Shown: positions 7,966-15,078 of the stretch, piece after piece
How the letters are laid out: every line of letters begins with the position of its first letter
How positions within the stretch are numbered: the first letter of the stretch is position 1
NCBI GenBank assembly: GCA_023701265.1
Contig: JAMPXI010000010.1
Coordinates: 1-36,750, forward strand
Length of the DNA stretch: 36,750 nt
Reading direction: 5' to 3'
Source: Desulfuromonadales bacterium
GTDB taxonomy: Bacteria > Desulfobacterota > Desulfuromonadia > Desulfuromonadales > BM103
The notes under the pieces: generated by a model
Databases searched by the model: none
What the model was told of the DNA's origin: nothing
The model's input: only the letters and a program-made list of their open reading frames with translations
Translations under genes and position numbers: made by a program

Positions 7966-7994
7966 TGTTTATCACAGGGTCGGTCAAAAGTCAA
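7966..7994 (-). promoter_or_regulatory. Candidate promoter of the CbcL-like gene
   Basis: On the minus strand TTGACT (7994-7989) is followed after 17 bases by TAAACA (7971-7966), which matches the -10 consensus at three of six positions. The predicted transcript would carry a leader of about 130 bases that includes the inverted repeat at 7930-7950. No gene is seen in the 291 bases between 7826 and 8118. Confidence 0.4.
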
Positions 7995-8117
7995 TTGTGA
8001 AACCGACCTGAATACGGCTTCTTGTACGTTGATCCATGGTGCACTTGAGCTTGTATGTCCGAACCGGTTAAGATGTCGTTCGAGAACAATAAACCCGCTT
8101 CATAAGGAGAAGCATCA

Positions 8118-8351
8118 ATGTGGGAAAAGTGGCGCGGCTGGGTGCTGGCAGGGGCGGCCCTGACGGTTTACGTGATTGGCGGTCTCGGGGTCATGGCCGG
8201 CCTGGTTCTGATCGGCATTGTCGGTGATCGTGATCTCTGGGGATGGGGACAGGCCAGCTCGATCGGCTATCTCTGTTTCGGCGCCGGTTTGTGTCTCACC
8301 ATCCTCGGAGTGTTGGTGATGCGCATCATGCGCAACCGGCGAATCGCCTGA
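8118..8351 (+). CDS. Small two-helix membrane protein, 77 aa, unknown
   Basis: ATG 8118 follows AAGGAGA (8104-8110) by seven bases. The product has two hydrophobic segments (about residues 8-35 and 46-68) joined by a short polar loop containing GDRDLWGWGQ, and ends with a basic tail (RIMRNRRIA). The basic tail predicts that both ends are cytoplasmic. No family is recognised. It is divergent from the CbcL-like gene, and a strong terminator at 8364-8403 separates it from the convergent atp operon, so it is probably transcribed alone. It could be an accessory subunit for a neighbouring membrane complex, but only its location suggests this. Confidence 0.65.
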   Translation: MWEKWRGWVLAGAALTVYVIGGLGVMAGLVLIGIVGDRDLWGWGQASSIGYLCFGAGLCLTILGVLVMRIMRNRRIA

Positions 8352-8363
8352 CGACCTGTTCTT

Positions 8364-8403
8364 AAAAAAGGGGGGTGCAGCCGCAAGGCTGCACCCCCCT
8401 TTT
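8364..8403. terminator. Bidirectional terminator with GCAA tetraloop
   Basis: A perfect stem pairs 8366-8382 with 8387-8403 (core GGGGGGTGCAGCC) around a GCAA (GNRA) loop. An A-run on the left (8364-8369) and TTTT on the right (8400-8403) give U-runs for both strands. It ends the 77-aa gene (plus, stop 8351) and the atp operon (minus, stop 8426). Confidence 0.9.
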
Positions 8404-8425
8404 CGTTGTTGCAGACGAACGGCTA

Positions 8426-8698
8426 TTAGTGGGCCGCGCCGGCCAGCTGCATCACCTGGGCGGTGAACGGATTGGCGAAAAGGATGATCATGGCGACAAC
8501 GAACACATAAATCGCCAGGGATTCGATCATCGCCAGACCGATCAGCATGATGGTCATGATTTTGCCGCTGGCGCCAGGATTGCGGGCCACACCCTCAACC
8601 GCACTTTTCACTGCCAGACCCTGACCAAGACCGGTCCCGAAGGACCCGATCGCCATACCGAAACCGGCAGCGATCATACACCACGCGAAAAACTGCAT
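8426..8698 (-). CDS. atpE: ATP synthase Fo subunit c
   Basis: The 90-residue protein is a two-helix hairpin, the unit of the rotating c-ring. The first helix contains the glycine-rich run [14 protein letters not shown], the polar loop is ARNPGASGK, and the second helix carries the ion-binding glutamate E59 in [10 protein letters not shown]26, S60 and Y64 occupy positions that ligate sodium in Na+-type rings; the Q-to-E spacing of 33 equals that of Ilyobacter, but the threonine that follows the serine there is leucine (L61) here. The coupling ion is therefore open. It is the last gene of atpZ-I-B-E, 76 bases after atpB, with an inverted repeat in that gap. The F1 genes and subunit b are not in this window, matching the split atp arrangement of Geobacter relatives. 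Confidence 0.97.
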   Translation of the reverse strand: MQFFAWCMIAAGFGMAIGSFGTGLGQGLAVKSAVEGVARNPGASGKIMTIMLIGLAMIESLAIYVFVVAMIILFANPFTAQVMQLAGAAH

Positions 8699-8737
8699 TG
8701 TCCTGCTCCTTTCATTTCTGCTGCGCTGTTAGTTGTT

Positions 8738-8754
8738 TCCTATACAGTATAGGA
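8738..8754. repeat. Perfect 17-bp inverted repeat between atpB and atpE
   Basis: TCCTATAC (8738-8745) and GTATAGGA (8747-8754) are perfect inverse complements around a single A. The repeat sits in the 76-base gap between the atpB stop and the atpE start. It has no T-run and the centre is too tight for a normal hairpin, so a dimeric protein-binding site is more likely than an RNA structure. The 10-mer TATACAGTAT inside it recurs upstream of nuoA (11777-11786). Confidence 0.45.
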
Positions 8755-8774
8755 CGCTGACCCGAAGTCCGGGT

Positions 8775-9443
8775 CTAGTGGGCTTCTTCAAGGGCTCCGG
8801 CGATATAGATCATTGCCAGCAGCATGAACACGAACGTCTGGATGAAGGCGACCATCACCCCCATCAGCATCATCGGCAGTGGCACCAGAATCGGCACCAG
8901 GGTGAAGAAGATCATCAGCACGATCTCATGACCGTACATGTTGCCGAACAGACGCAAAGTCAGTGATAGCGGTCGGGCGAGGTGCCCGATCAACTCGATC
9001 GGCACGATCAGCGGTGCCAGCCAGATGACCGGACCGCAAAAATGCTTGAAATAGGCCAGTCCGTGCTCCTTGACCCCGATGATGTGGGTCATGGCGAAGA
9101 CTGTCAGCGCTATAGCGGCATTGGTATTGAGGTTGGCGGTCGGCGGGTAGAAGCCGGGGATCAGGGCGATCAGGTTCGACGTCAGGATGAAGAAGGCAAT
9201 GCCGGCAATCAGCGGAAAGTAGGCTTTGCCGTGGGGCCCCATGTTCTCCTCGACCATCCCCTCGATGCCGGCAATGATCGGCTCGAAGAAGTTCTGCAAC
9301 CCGCTCGGTACGGTCTTGATGCTGCTCTTGACCATCAGCGCTACAACGATGAGCAGTAACATGACGAACCAGGTGTACAGGACGTGCTCGCCAATATGCA
9401 ACTGCTCGGCAAGTGACTTTAAAAACAGAAATGGATGGATCAT
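8775..9443 (-). CDS. atpB: ATP synthase Fo subunit a
   Basis: This 222-residue membrane protein is the stator channel subunit that lets ions reach the c-ring. The diagnostic C-terminal motif [13 protein letters not shown] contains the essential arginine at R164, and the following helices end in [16 protein letters not shown], the conserved subunit-a terminal helix. Five to six hydrophobic segments are visible. The start at 9443 is 20 bases after the stop of the atpI-like gene. Length is slightly shorter than in E. coli, as is common in this phylum. Confidence 0.97.
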   Translation of the reverse strand: MIHPFLFLKSLAEQLHIGEHVLYTWFVMLLLIVVALMVKSSIKTVPSGLQNFFEPIIAGIEGMVEENMGPHGKAYFPLIAGIAFFILTSNLIALIPGFYPPTANLNTNAAIALTVFAMTHIIGVKEHGLAYFKHFCGPVIWLAPLIVPIELIGHLARPLSLTLRLFGNMYGHEIVLMIFFTLVPILVPLPMMLMGVMVAFIQTFVFMLLAMIYIAGALEEAH

Positions 9444-9463
9444 GACGAACCTCTATGCCTCCT

Positions 9464-9832
9464 CTACATCAGGGCGCGCTGGAGCGTGAGCCAGAGCAGA
9501 TTGATGACCACCACCGAAAGACCAATGGCCAGCCCGACGGGGTGAATTTTTACGACGGCGATCAGCAGGGCGAGAACGCCTGCCAACATCAGCAGACGTG
9601 CCACATACCCGAATTGATAACGAGCCCGCGAACCATGGGCCGAATCGGCCAGCAGGCGCCGGAGCGAACGCTGCAGCCAGGCGAAGCCGGCAATCGCCAC
9701 CAGTCCCCCGGCCAGGATGCCCGCTGAGACCGGCCAATTTGCAAACGGCAGGCTGACAGTCAGCAGTATCCCGAGAATGATCCAGTTGCGGCGGCTCAGG
9801 GACGCAGGCAGCTGCTCAAGTTCCATCGCCAT
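9464..9832 (-). CDS. atpI: ATP synthase I-chain-like membrane protein
   Basis: The 122-residue product has four hydrophobic segments (about residues 17-33, 36-54, 76-94 and 99-116) with a basic stretch between the second and third (RSLRRL, SRARYQ). This size, topology and position directly upstream of atpB are typical of the ATP synthase I chain, which assists c-ring assembly in other bacteria. The start at 9832 overlaps the end of the atpZ-like gene by 17 bases; a second ATG at 9826 reduces the overlap to 11. Sequence conservation in this family is low, so the call depends largely on context. Confidence 0.75.
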   Translation of the reverse strand: MAMELEQLPASLSRRNWIILGILLTVSLPFANWPVSAGILAGGLVAIAGFAWLQRSLRRLLADSAHGSRARYQFGYVARLLMLAGVLALLIAVVKIHPVGLAIGLSVVVINLLWLTLQRALM

Positions 9833-10061
9833 CCTTGCCGTCCTGCTCGCGCAGAGCCCGGCGGGTCAGGATAAAGATGTTGCGGAACCCGGAGGCGATG
9901 CCGAAACCGAGCCACAGCAGGGTCATCCACGGAGAGGTGCCCCACCAGCCGTCCAAGGTGTAGCCGATGAACAGGCCGATGCACGAGGCCGCCACCATCG
10001 AGATCCCCACGCCGGAGAGGAAACCGAGGGAACGGAACAGTTGGCGCTTGTCGTCAGCCAT
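9816..10061 (-). CDS. atpZ: AtpZ/AtpI-family protein (putative Fo-associated subunit)
   Basis: The 81-residue product has a short basic N-terminus (MADDKRQLFRSLG), two helices (about 12-34 and 43-64), the connecting motif GYTLDGWWGTSPWM, and a charged C-terminal tail. The GxxLDxxxGTSPW-type linker between two helices is characteristic of the AtpZ/AtpI family (ATPase_gene1, sometimes labelled as a Mg2+/Ca2+ transporter subunit). It is the first gene of the Fo operon, with a good promoter in the gap after hemL. Its role in assembly or ion supply is not settled in the family. Confidence 0.8.
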   Translation of the reverse strand: MADDKRQLFRSLGFLSGVGISMVAASCIGLFIGYTLDGWWGTSPWMTLLWLGFGIASGFRNIFILTRRALREQDGKDGDGT

Positions 10062-10101
10062 GCAGCGACCGGCAACTTTTACCCGGACCGAAAAGCGACC
10101 T

Positions 10102-10131
10102 TTGATAGCACATGGCTTCGATGCCTGTCAA
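10102..10131 (-). promoter_or_regulatory. Promoter of the atpZIBE operon
   Basis: On the minus strand TTGACA (10131-10126) and TATCAA (10107-10102, four of six) are separated by 18 bases. The site begins only 18 bases after the hemL stop (10149), so the atp operon can be transcribed independently although hemL lies upstream on the same strand. No terminator is visible between them, so read-through from hemL is also possible. Confidence 0.55.
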
Positions 10132-10148
10132 CCCTGGGAATTGTCGCA

Positions 10149-11432
10149 TTAAAGCATCCGGAACGCCTTGCGTGCCGCCATGATGGTACGGTCGAGATCG
10201 TCCCGTGAGTGGGCGATGCTCATGAAGCCGGCCTCGAACTGGCTGGGAGCAATATTGATCCCCTCATCGAGCAACTGGCAGAAAAATTTGCCGAACGCTG
10301 CCGTATCGCTTCTGACGGCATCGGCGAAGTTGTCGACCGGCCCTTGCTGAAAGTAGGTGCAGAACATCCCGCCGACCCGGTTGAAGCAGGTCGGCACGGC
10401 ACATTCCCTGGCCGCCTCGAGCAGGCCTTTCTCCAGGTAGGCGCTTTTTTCCTCGAGTTGCTCGTAGAAGCCCTCTTCTTTCAGCAGGGTCAGAGTCGCG
10501 ATGCCGGCCGCCATGGCCAGGGGATTGCCCGAAAGGGTGCCGGCCTGGTAGACGCCGCCGACCGGGGAGAGCTTCTCCATGATGGCGCGCTTGCCGCCAA
10601 AGGCGCCGACCGGCAACCCGCCGCCGATGATCTTGCCGAGGCAGACCAGGTCGCCATAGACCTTGAAGCGTTCCTGGGCGCCGCCGTAGGCGACGCGGAA
10701 CCCGGTCATCACCTCGTCGACAATCAGGACGATCCCCTCCTGGTCGCAAATCTGGCGCAGCCCCTCGAGGAAGCCTGGCCTGGGCGCGACGCACCCCATG
10801 TTGCCGGCGATCGGTTCGAGGATGATGCAGGCGATTTCCCCCCGGTTCGTTGCCACCAACTGTTTGACCTCGTCAAGATCGTTATAGGTGGCGGTCAGGG
10901 TGTGTTTGGCAAAGTCAGCAGGGACGCCCGGCGAGGTCGGCACACCGAAGGTGGCGGCACCGCTGCCCGCCTTGACCAGCAGACTGTCGGCGTGTCCATG
11001 GTAACAGCCGTCGAATTTGAGGATCTTGTCGCGGCCGGTATGCCCGCGCGCCAGGCGGATGGCACTCATGGTCGCTTCGGTGCCGGAGGATACCATGCGC
11101 ACCATCTCGATATTCGGATAGGCGGCGCAGACCATTTCGGCCAGTTCGATCTCGCGCTCGGTCGGAGCACCGAAGGACGCCCCTGACCCGGCGGCTTCGC
11201 GTATGGCTTCAACCACTTTGGGATGACAATGCCCGAGGATCATCGGCCCCCAGGAACCGACATAGTCAATGTAGGTGTTGCCGTCGGCATCGAAAATTTT
11301 CGAGCCTTGCGCGCGAGTAATGAAAATCGGATCGCGGCCAACCGACTTAAAGGCGCGGACGGGACTGTTGACCCCGCCTGGGATCCGTTCCTTGGCTTTG
11401 GCAAAGAGCGCGGTTGATTTACTGTAGTTCAT
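10149..11432 (-). CDS. hemL: Glutamate-1-semialdehyde 2,1-aminomutase
   Basis: HemL converts glutamate-1-semialdehyde to 5-aminolevulinate, the second step of the C5 route to haem. The 427-residue product is full length for the family. It shows the N-terminal [10 protein letters not shown] motif, [15 protein letters not shown] (residues 115-129) in the PLP-phosphate region, the cofactor-binding VDEVMTGFR (239-247) and the PLP lysine K267 in [13 protein letters not shown]. The frame extends 25 codons upstream of [10 protein letters not shown], but that part has no family similarity; ATG 11432 is preceded by TGGAGA and fits the family start. It is divergent from nuoA and lies next to the atp operon, which I recall as the arrangement in Geobacter. 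A nearby supply of haem precursor suits this cytochrome-rich locus. Confidence 0.97.
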   Translation of the reverse strand: MNYSKSTALFAKAKERIPGGVNSPVRAFKSVGRDPIFITRAQGSKIFDADGNTYIDYVGSWGPMILGHCHPKVVEAIREAAGSGASFGAPTEREIELAEMVCAAYPNIEMVRMVSSGTEATMSAIRLARGHTGRDKILKFDGCYHGHADSLLVKAGSGAATFGVPTSPGVPADFAKHTLTATYNDLDEVKQLVATNRGEIACIILEPIAGNMGCVAPRPGFLEGLRQICDQEGIVLIVDEVMTGFRVAYGGAQERFKVYGDLVCLGKIIGGGLPVGAFGGKRAIMEKLSPVGGVYQAGTLSGNPLAMAAGIATLTLLKEEGFYEQLEEKSAYLEKGLLEAARECAVPTCFNRVGGMFCTYFQQGPVDNFADAVRSDTAAFGKFFCQLLDEGINIAPSQFEAGFMSIAHSRDDLDRTIMAARKAFRML

Positions 11433-11567
11433 GACGGTCTCCAGGGTCGATCTTCTGGTTGGGTTGCCGGTGTGGGGAAGCTGCCCCCCGCGGACCCGGC
11501 GTCTCATTTATATATAATAAGCTAATAACTAAAATTGCAGGCGGTGGGGAGTGACCGCACCCGCCGT

Positions 11568-11597
11568 CTGTTAGCATAGAGCCTTCCGGAGAGTCAA
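11568..11597 (-). promoter_or_regulatory. Candidate promoter of hemL
   Basis: On the minus strand TTGACT (11597-11592) precedes TAACAG (11573-11568) by 18 bases, and TGC just ahead of the hexamer gives an extended -10 feature. The leader would be about 130 bases. An alternative AT-rich -10 (TATTATATATAA around 11509-11521) cannot be excluded. Confidence 0.35.
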
Positions 11598-11732
11598 GTT
11601 GTCGAAGGGTTGCCATCCCCGGTGAAAAAGTGGCCTCGAAATACCCGCAACCCTGCCGGAATTTCGGATTAAATACTTCCAAGATCAGCCATTTAAGAGT
11701 TTTTTCACACCCTTTTTGTTTTCCGGTAATAT

Positions 11733-11753
11733 CATATAAAGCCGCATATAAAG
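11733..11753 (+). repeat. Direct repeat CATATAAAG x2 upstream of nuoA
   Basis: CATATAAAG occurs at 11733-11741 and 11745-11753, a 12-base period close to one helical turn. The pair lies about 50 bases upstream of the -35 element, a place where an activator could bind. The repeats also resemble -10 elements. Confidence 0.3.
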
Positions 11754-11800
11754 GGCGTTTGCGAGATTGGTTTTTGTATACAGTATGCGGTATTTTTCGC

Positions 11801-11829
11801 TTGACAAGCCTATTTAATTGTCCTAACGT
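11801..11829 (+). promoter_or_regulatory. Candidate promoter of the nuo operon
   Basis: A consensus -35 TTGACA (11801-11806) is followed after 17 bases by TAACGT (11824-11829, three of six). The start site would be near 11837, giving a leader of about 75 bases before nuoA at 11911. No other good promoter is seen up to nuoN. Confidence 0.5.
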
Positions 11830-11910
11830 GCAGGCGGCCGAGGTGCTTGTTAAACCTATCCTTGTGCCCTCTGTTTGGTTGATCCGTTCATCGGTCAGGA
11901 GGACCTTTCG

Positions 11911-12267
11911 ATGCTGGACAGTTACCTTCCGATTCTTACGCTGATTGTTATCGCCATCGCTTTTGCCGTCGGGTCGACTGTATTTTCCCGCCTGATCGGT
12001 GAAAAGAAGCCGTCCGAAGTCAAGCTGGCACCTTACGAGTGCGGCATGCCCCCGGTCGGTTCGGCCCGCGAACGCTTCTCGGTCAAATTTTATATTATCG
12101 CGATGCTGTTTATCGTCTTCGATATCGAGGTGGTCTTCATGTACCCCTGGGCGGTGATGTTCAAACGTCTCGGGATGTTCGGTTTTGCCGAGATGGGCGT
12201 ATTCATCCTGATCCTGCTGGTCGGTTACATCTACGTCTGGAAAAAAGGAGCGCTGGAATGGGAGTAG
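11911..12267 (+). CDS. nuoA: NADH-quinone oxidoreductase subunit A
   Basis: The start is set at ATG 11911 because CAGGAGG (11896-11902) lies eight bases before it, giving the usual 118 residues. Three helices are visible. The YECG motif (42-45) and the acidic [12 protein letters not shown] segment (D71, E73) are hallmarks of subunit A and line the region near the quinone channel entrance. It is the first gene of the nuo operon, and its last ten bases overlap nuoB. Confidence 0.97.
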   Translation: MLDSYLPILTLIVIAIAFAVGSTVFSRLIGEKKPSEVKLAPYECGMPPVGSARERFSVKFYIIAMLFIVFDIEVVFMYPWAVMFKRLGMFGFAEMGVFILILLVGYIYVWKKGALEWE

Positions 12268-12767
12268 AAGAAACCCTCGGCAATAACGTCATCACCACGA
12301 GCCTGGACAAGGTTGTCAACTGGTCGCGGGCCAGTTCCCTCTGGCCGATGACCTTTGGCCTTGCCTGCTGTGCCATCGAGATGATGGCGACAGGGGCGGC
12401 TCGCTTCGACCTTGACCGTTTCGGGGTTCTCTTTCGTGCCTCGCCGCGTCAGGCCGACCTGATCGTTATCGCCGGCACCGTGACCAAGAAAATGGCACCG
12501 GTCATTAAAACCGTCTATGAGCAGATGCCGGAACCCCGTTATGTCATCGCCATGGGCGCCTGTGCCTGTTCGGGGGGCGTCTTCGACACCTACAGCACGG
12601 TGCAGGGAGTCGATGAGTTCCTGCCGGTCGATGTCTACGTTCCCGGCTGTCCGCCGCGCCCGGAAGGGCTCCTCTACGGCATCATGAAGTTGCAGGAGAA
12701 GATTATGAAGGAGCGCAACTCCTTCGGTGCGGCGATCGGTATCGGCGAGCGGATCAGCGAGATCTAG
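12258..12767 (+). CDS. nuoB: NADH-quinone oxidoreductase subunit B (N2 cluster)
   Basis: ATG 12258 lies inside the end of nuoA, seven bases after AAAGGAG (12244-12250), and gives a 169-residue protein of normal length; upstream in-frame sequence is nuoA in another frame. It holds the N2 [4Fe-4S] cluster, the last electron carrier before quinone. The ligands are visible as the tandem C37-C38 (GLACCAIEM), C102 (GACACSGG) and C131 (PGCPPRPEG). Overlap with nuoA suggests coupled translation. Confidence 0.98.
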   Translation: MGVEETLGNNVITTSLDKVVNWSRASSLWPMTFGLACCAIEMMATGAARFDLDRFGVLFRASPRQADLIVIAGTVTKKMAPVIKTVYEQMPEPRYVIAMGACACSGGVFDTYSTVQGVDEFLPVDVYVPGCPPRPEGLLYGIMKLQEKIMKERNSFGAAIGIGERISEI

Positions 12768-12812
12768 GTCGCATCCCTGTCTTCCCTTATTTATTCAACA
12801 GAGAGACCAGTT

Positions 12813-13295
12813 ATGAGCGCACAGGTTGCGGTTGACAAACTGAAGGCCCAGTTCGGCGAAACGGTGCTCACGGTCAGCGAGTTCCGTGGCGAGACCACCG
12901 TGGTCGTCAAGAAGGACGAGATTGTCGCGATTTGCGCATTCCTCAAGAAGGAGCTCGGTTACAACTTTCTGACCGATCTCTGCGCGATCGATTATCTCGG
13001 CCAGGCGCCCCGTTTCATGATCGTTTACCAGTTGTACAACATCGGCATCCACCAGCGTCTGCGGATCAAGGCGGCGGTTGATGAAAGCGATGCGCGCATC
13101 GACACGGTGAGTTGTGTCTGGGCAACGGCCAACTGGCTGGAGCGCGAGTGTTACGATCTCATGGGGATCGTTTTCAACAATCATCCGGACCCGCGCCGCA
13201 TTCTCCTGGCGGCCGACTGGGTCGGTCACCCCCTGCGCAAGGACTACCCGGTGCAGGGACCCGATCGTGAACCGTATCAGGGCCGGCTGCAGTAG
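12813..13295 (+). CDS. nuoC: NADH-quinone oxidoreductase subunit C (30 kDa)
   Basis: The 160-residue protein contains the 30-kDa subunit signature ERECYDLMGIVFNNHPDPRR and ends with the conserved LRKDYPVQG region. It is a separate gene, not fused to nuoD as in E. coli. It has no cofactor and helps hold the peripheral arm together. The ribosome site is weak (AGAGAG), and a 45-base gap separates it from nuoB. Confidence 0.96.
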   Translation: MSAQVAVDKLKAQFGETVLTVSEFRGETTVVVKKDEIVAICAFLKKELGYNFLTDLCAIDYLGQAPRFMIVYQLYNIGIHQRLRIKAAVDESDARIDTVSCVWATANWLERECYDLMGIVFNNHPDPRRILLAADWVGHPLRKDYPVQGPDREPYQGRLQ

Positions 13296-13342
13296 TCTTT
13301 CCCGCAAGCACCAGGTTCCTTCATAGACCAAGAGGCGGACTT

Positions 13343-14521
13343 ATGGCGAATTTTGAAACCATGACCATCAACATGGGCCCTCAGCATCCCTCCACGCACG
13401 GGGTTCTGCAGCTGGTTCTGGAGCTCGACGGCGAAATTGTGGTCAAGGCCACGCCGCATGTCGGTTTCTTGCATCGTGGTGTGGAAAAGCTCTCCGAGCA
13501 CCGCACCTACCATCAGGTGCTCCCCTTGACCGACCGGCTCGATTATCTGGCGCCGATGCACAATAACCTCGGCTATGTGCTGGCCGTGGAGAAGTTGCTC
13601 GGTCTGACCGACGCGATTCCCGAACGCGCCCAGGTTGTGCGGGTGATGCTGGCCGAACTGACTCGTATCAAGAGCCATCTGGTCTGGCTCGCCTGCCATG
13701 CTCTCGATATCGGTGCGATGACCGTGTTCATCTACTGCTTCCGCGAGCGCGAGCACATCATGAACTTCTACGAGAAGATCTCCGGTGCGCGCATGACTTC
13801 CAACTACTTCCGGGTCGGTGGCCTTTCGGCGGATCTTCCGGATGGTATCGAGCAGGAAATCCGTCAGTTCATCGACGACATGCCCGGTCATATCGCTACT
13901 TATGAAGGTTTGCTGACCGGAAACAAGATCTGGCAGAAACGTATCCAGGGCGTTGGCGTAATCAGTGCCGAGGACGCCATCGATCTCGGCGTGACCGGTC
14001 CGTCGCTACGCGGATCCGGGGTCGACTGGGATCTGCGTCGCGACCAGCCTTACAGCGGCTACGAAAATTATGACTTTGAAGTGGCCGTAAGTGATGGCTG
14101 TGACACCTGGGCGCGTTATCATGCCCGTCTGAAAGAGATGCGCGAGTCCTGCAAGATCATCCGTCAGGCTCTCGACAAGCTCAAGCCGGGCCCGATCCTG
14201 GCCGACGCACCGAAGATCTGTCTTCCGCCGAAGAAGGATGTGGTCAACAGCATCGAGGGGTTGATTCATCACTTCAAGATCGTCACCGAAGGGTTCAAGC
14301 CGGAACCGGGCGAAGTGTATGTCGGGGTCGAGAATCCCAAGGGCGAAGTCGGCTTCTATATCGTTTCCGACGGTTCGCCACGCCCCTACCGGATGAAGAT
14401 CCGTTCGGCGTCGTTTGTCAACCTGCAGGCCCTGCCCAAGATGTGCGAGGGTTCGCTGATCGCCGACGTGGTCGCGGTCATTGGAACGCTCGATATCGTC
14501 CTGGGCGAAATCGATCGCTAA
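13343..14521 (+). CDS. nuoD: NADH-quinone oxidoreductase subunit D (49 kDa)
   Basis: The 392-residue protein is full length. It begins with the conserved MGPQHPSTHG loop that reaches the quinone site, followed by GFLHRGVEKL (quinone-binding histidine) and LPLTDRLDYLAPMHNN, which includes the tyrosine that contacts the quinone head group. The C-terminus ends in the typical DIVLGEIDR. Related to the large subunit of [NiFe] hydrogenases, but without the nickel cysteines, so it is a true complex I subunit. Confidence 0.98.
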   Translation: MANFETMTINMGPQHPSTHGVLQLVLELDGEIVVKATPHVGFLHRGVEKLSEHRTYHQVLPLTDRLDYLAPMHNNLGYVLAVEKLLGLTDAIPERAQVVRVMLAELTRIKSHLVWLACHALDIGAMTVFIYCFREREHIMNFYEKISGARMTSNYFRVGGLSADLPDGIEQEIRQFIDDMPGHIATYEGLLTGNKIWQKRIQGVGVISAEDAIDLGVTGPSLRGSGVDWDLRRDQPYSGYENYDFEVAVSDGCDTWARYHARLKEMRESCKIIRQALDKLKPGPILADAPKICLPPKKDVVNSIEGLIHHFKIVTEGFKPEPGEVYVGVENPKGEVGFYIVSDGSPRPYRMKIRSASFVNLQALPKMCEGSLIADVVAVIGTLDIVLGEIDR

Positions 14522-14554
14522 TCCACGTTCCGTCGAGAGCGAGGTGCAAAAGCT

Positions 14555-15055
14555 ATGAGCGAAGCAGTGGAGACCACGGTTGCGGAAGAGGAAATCGATC
14601 TCGCCGGCGCCAATGAAATCCTCGACCACTATGTGGGCATGCCCGGGGCGCTGATGCCGGTGCTGCAGGCAATCCAGGAACATTATGGCTACATTCCCGA
14701 GCCGTGCGTGCACCTGACGGCCGAGCGGTTGAACGTCTATTGCAGCCAGATCTACGGGGTGCTGACCTTCTACGCGCAGTTCCATCTCGAGCCGCGCGGC
14801 AAATACATCGTCCGGGTCTGCAAGGGGACGGCCTGCCACGTCAGGGGGGCCAACCGCATCGGTGACACCCTCCAGGAACGGCTCGGTATTGGCCACGCCG
14901 AAACCACCGCGGATCTCAAGTTCACCGCCGAGTACGTCGCCTGCATTGGTGCCTGCGGTATGGCCCCGGTGATTATGGTCAACGATGCCACCTACGGCAG
15001 CCTGACCGTGCAGAAGATGAACGAGGTTATCGACAAGTACGTGAGCATGGATTAG
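14555..15055 (+). CDS. nuoE: NADH-quinone oxidoreductase subunit E (24 kDa, N1a cluster)
   Basis: The 166-residue thioredoxin-fold protein carries the N1a [2Fe-2S] ligands C89, C94 (CKGTAC), C130 and C134 (CIGAC). A helical N-terminal half (NEILDHYVGMPGALMPVLQ) matches the family. It pairs with NuoF, encoded 23 bases downstream, in the NADH-oxidising module, so this complex I has a full N-module and should oxidise NADH. Many complex I-like enzymes lack it. Confidence 0.97.
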   Translation: MSEAVETTVAEEEIDLAGANEILDHYVGMPGALMPVLQAIQEHYGYIPEPCVHLTAERLNVYCSQIYGVLTFYAQFHLEPRGKYIVRVCKGTACHVRGANRIGDTLQERLGIGHAETTADLKFTAEYVACIGACGMAPVIMVNDATYGSLTVQKMNEVIDKYVSMD

Positions 15056-15078
15056 CCGTAATACGGATCGAGGATTAT

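Larger units (their letters stand above)
11433..11910. other. Divergent hemL/nuoA intergenic region, no gene seen
   Basis: These 478 bases hold no credible gene; the open frames crossing them lack ribosome sites. The region nearest hemL includes an AT-rich patch (11509-11536) and an imperfect GC stem (11539-11567) in the hemL leader. The nuo-proximal half is AT-rich and contains two CATATAAAG direct repeats (11733-11753), TATACAGTAT (11777-11786) and the candidate nuo promoter (11801-11829). Confidence 0.6.

Noticed and set aside
11419-11682. Minus-strand frame of 87 codons in the hemL leader
   Set aside because: No ribosome site, no similarity, and it overlaps the hemL start and the AT-rich leader.
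12810-14521. Fused nuoCD
   Set aside because: nuoC stops at 13295 and nuoD has its own ATG and ribosome site at 13343; the genes are separate.
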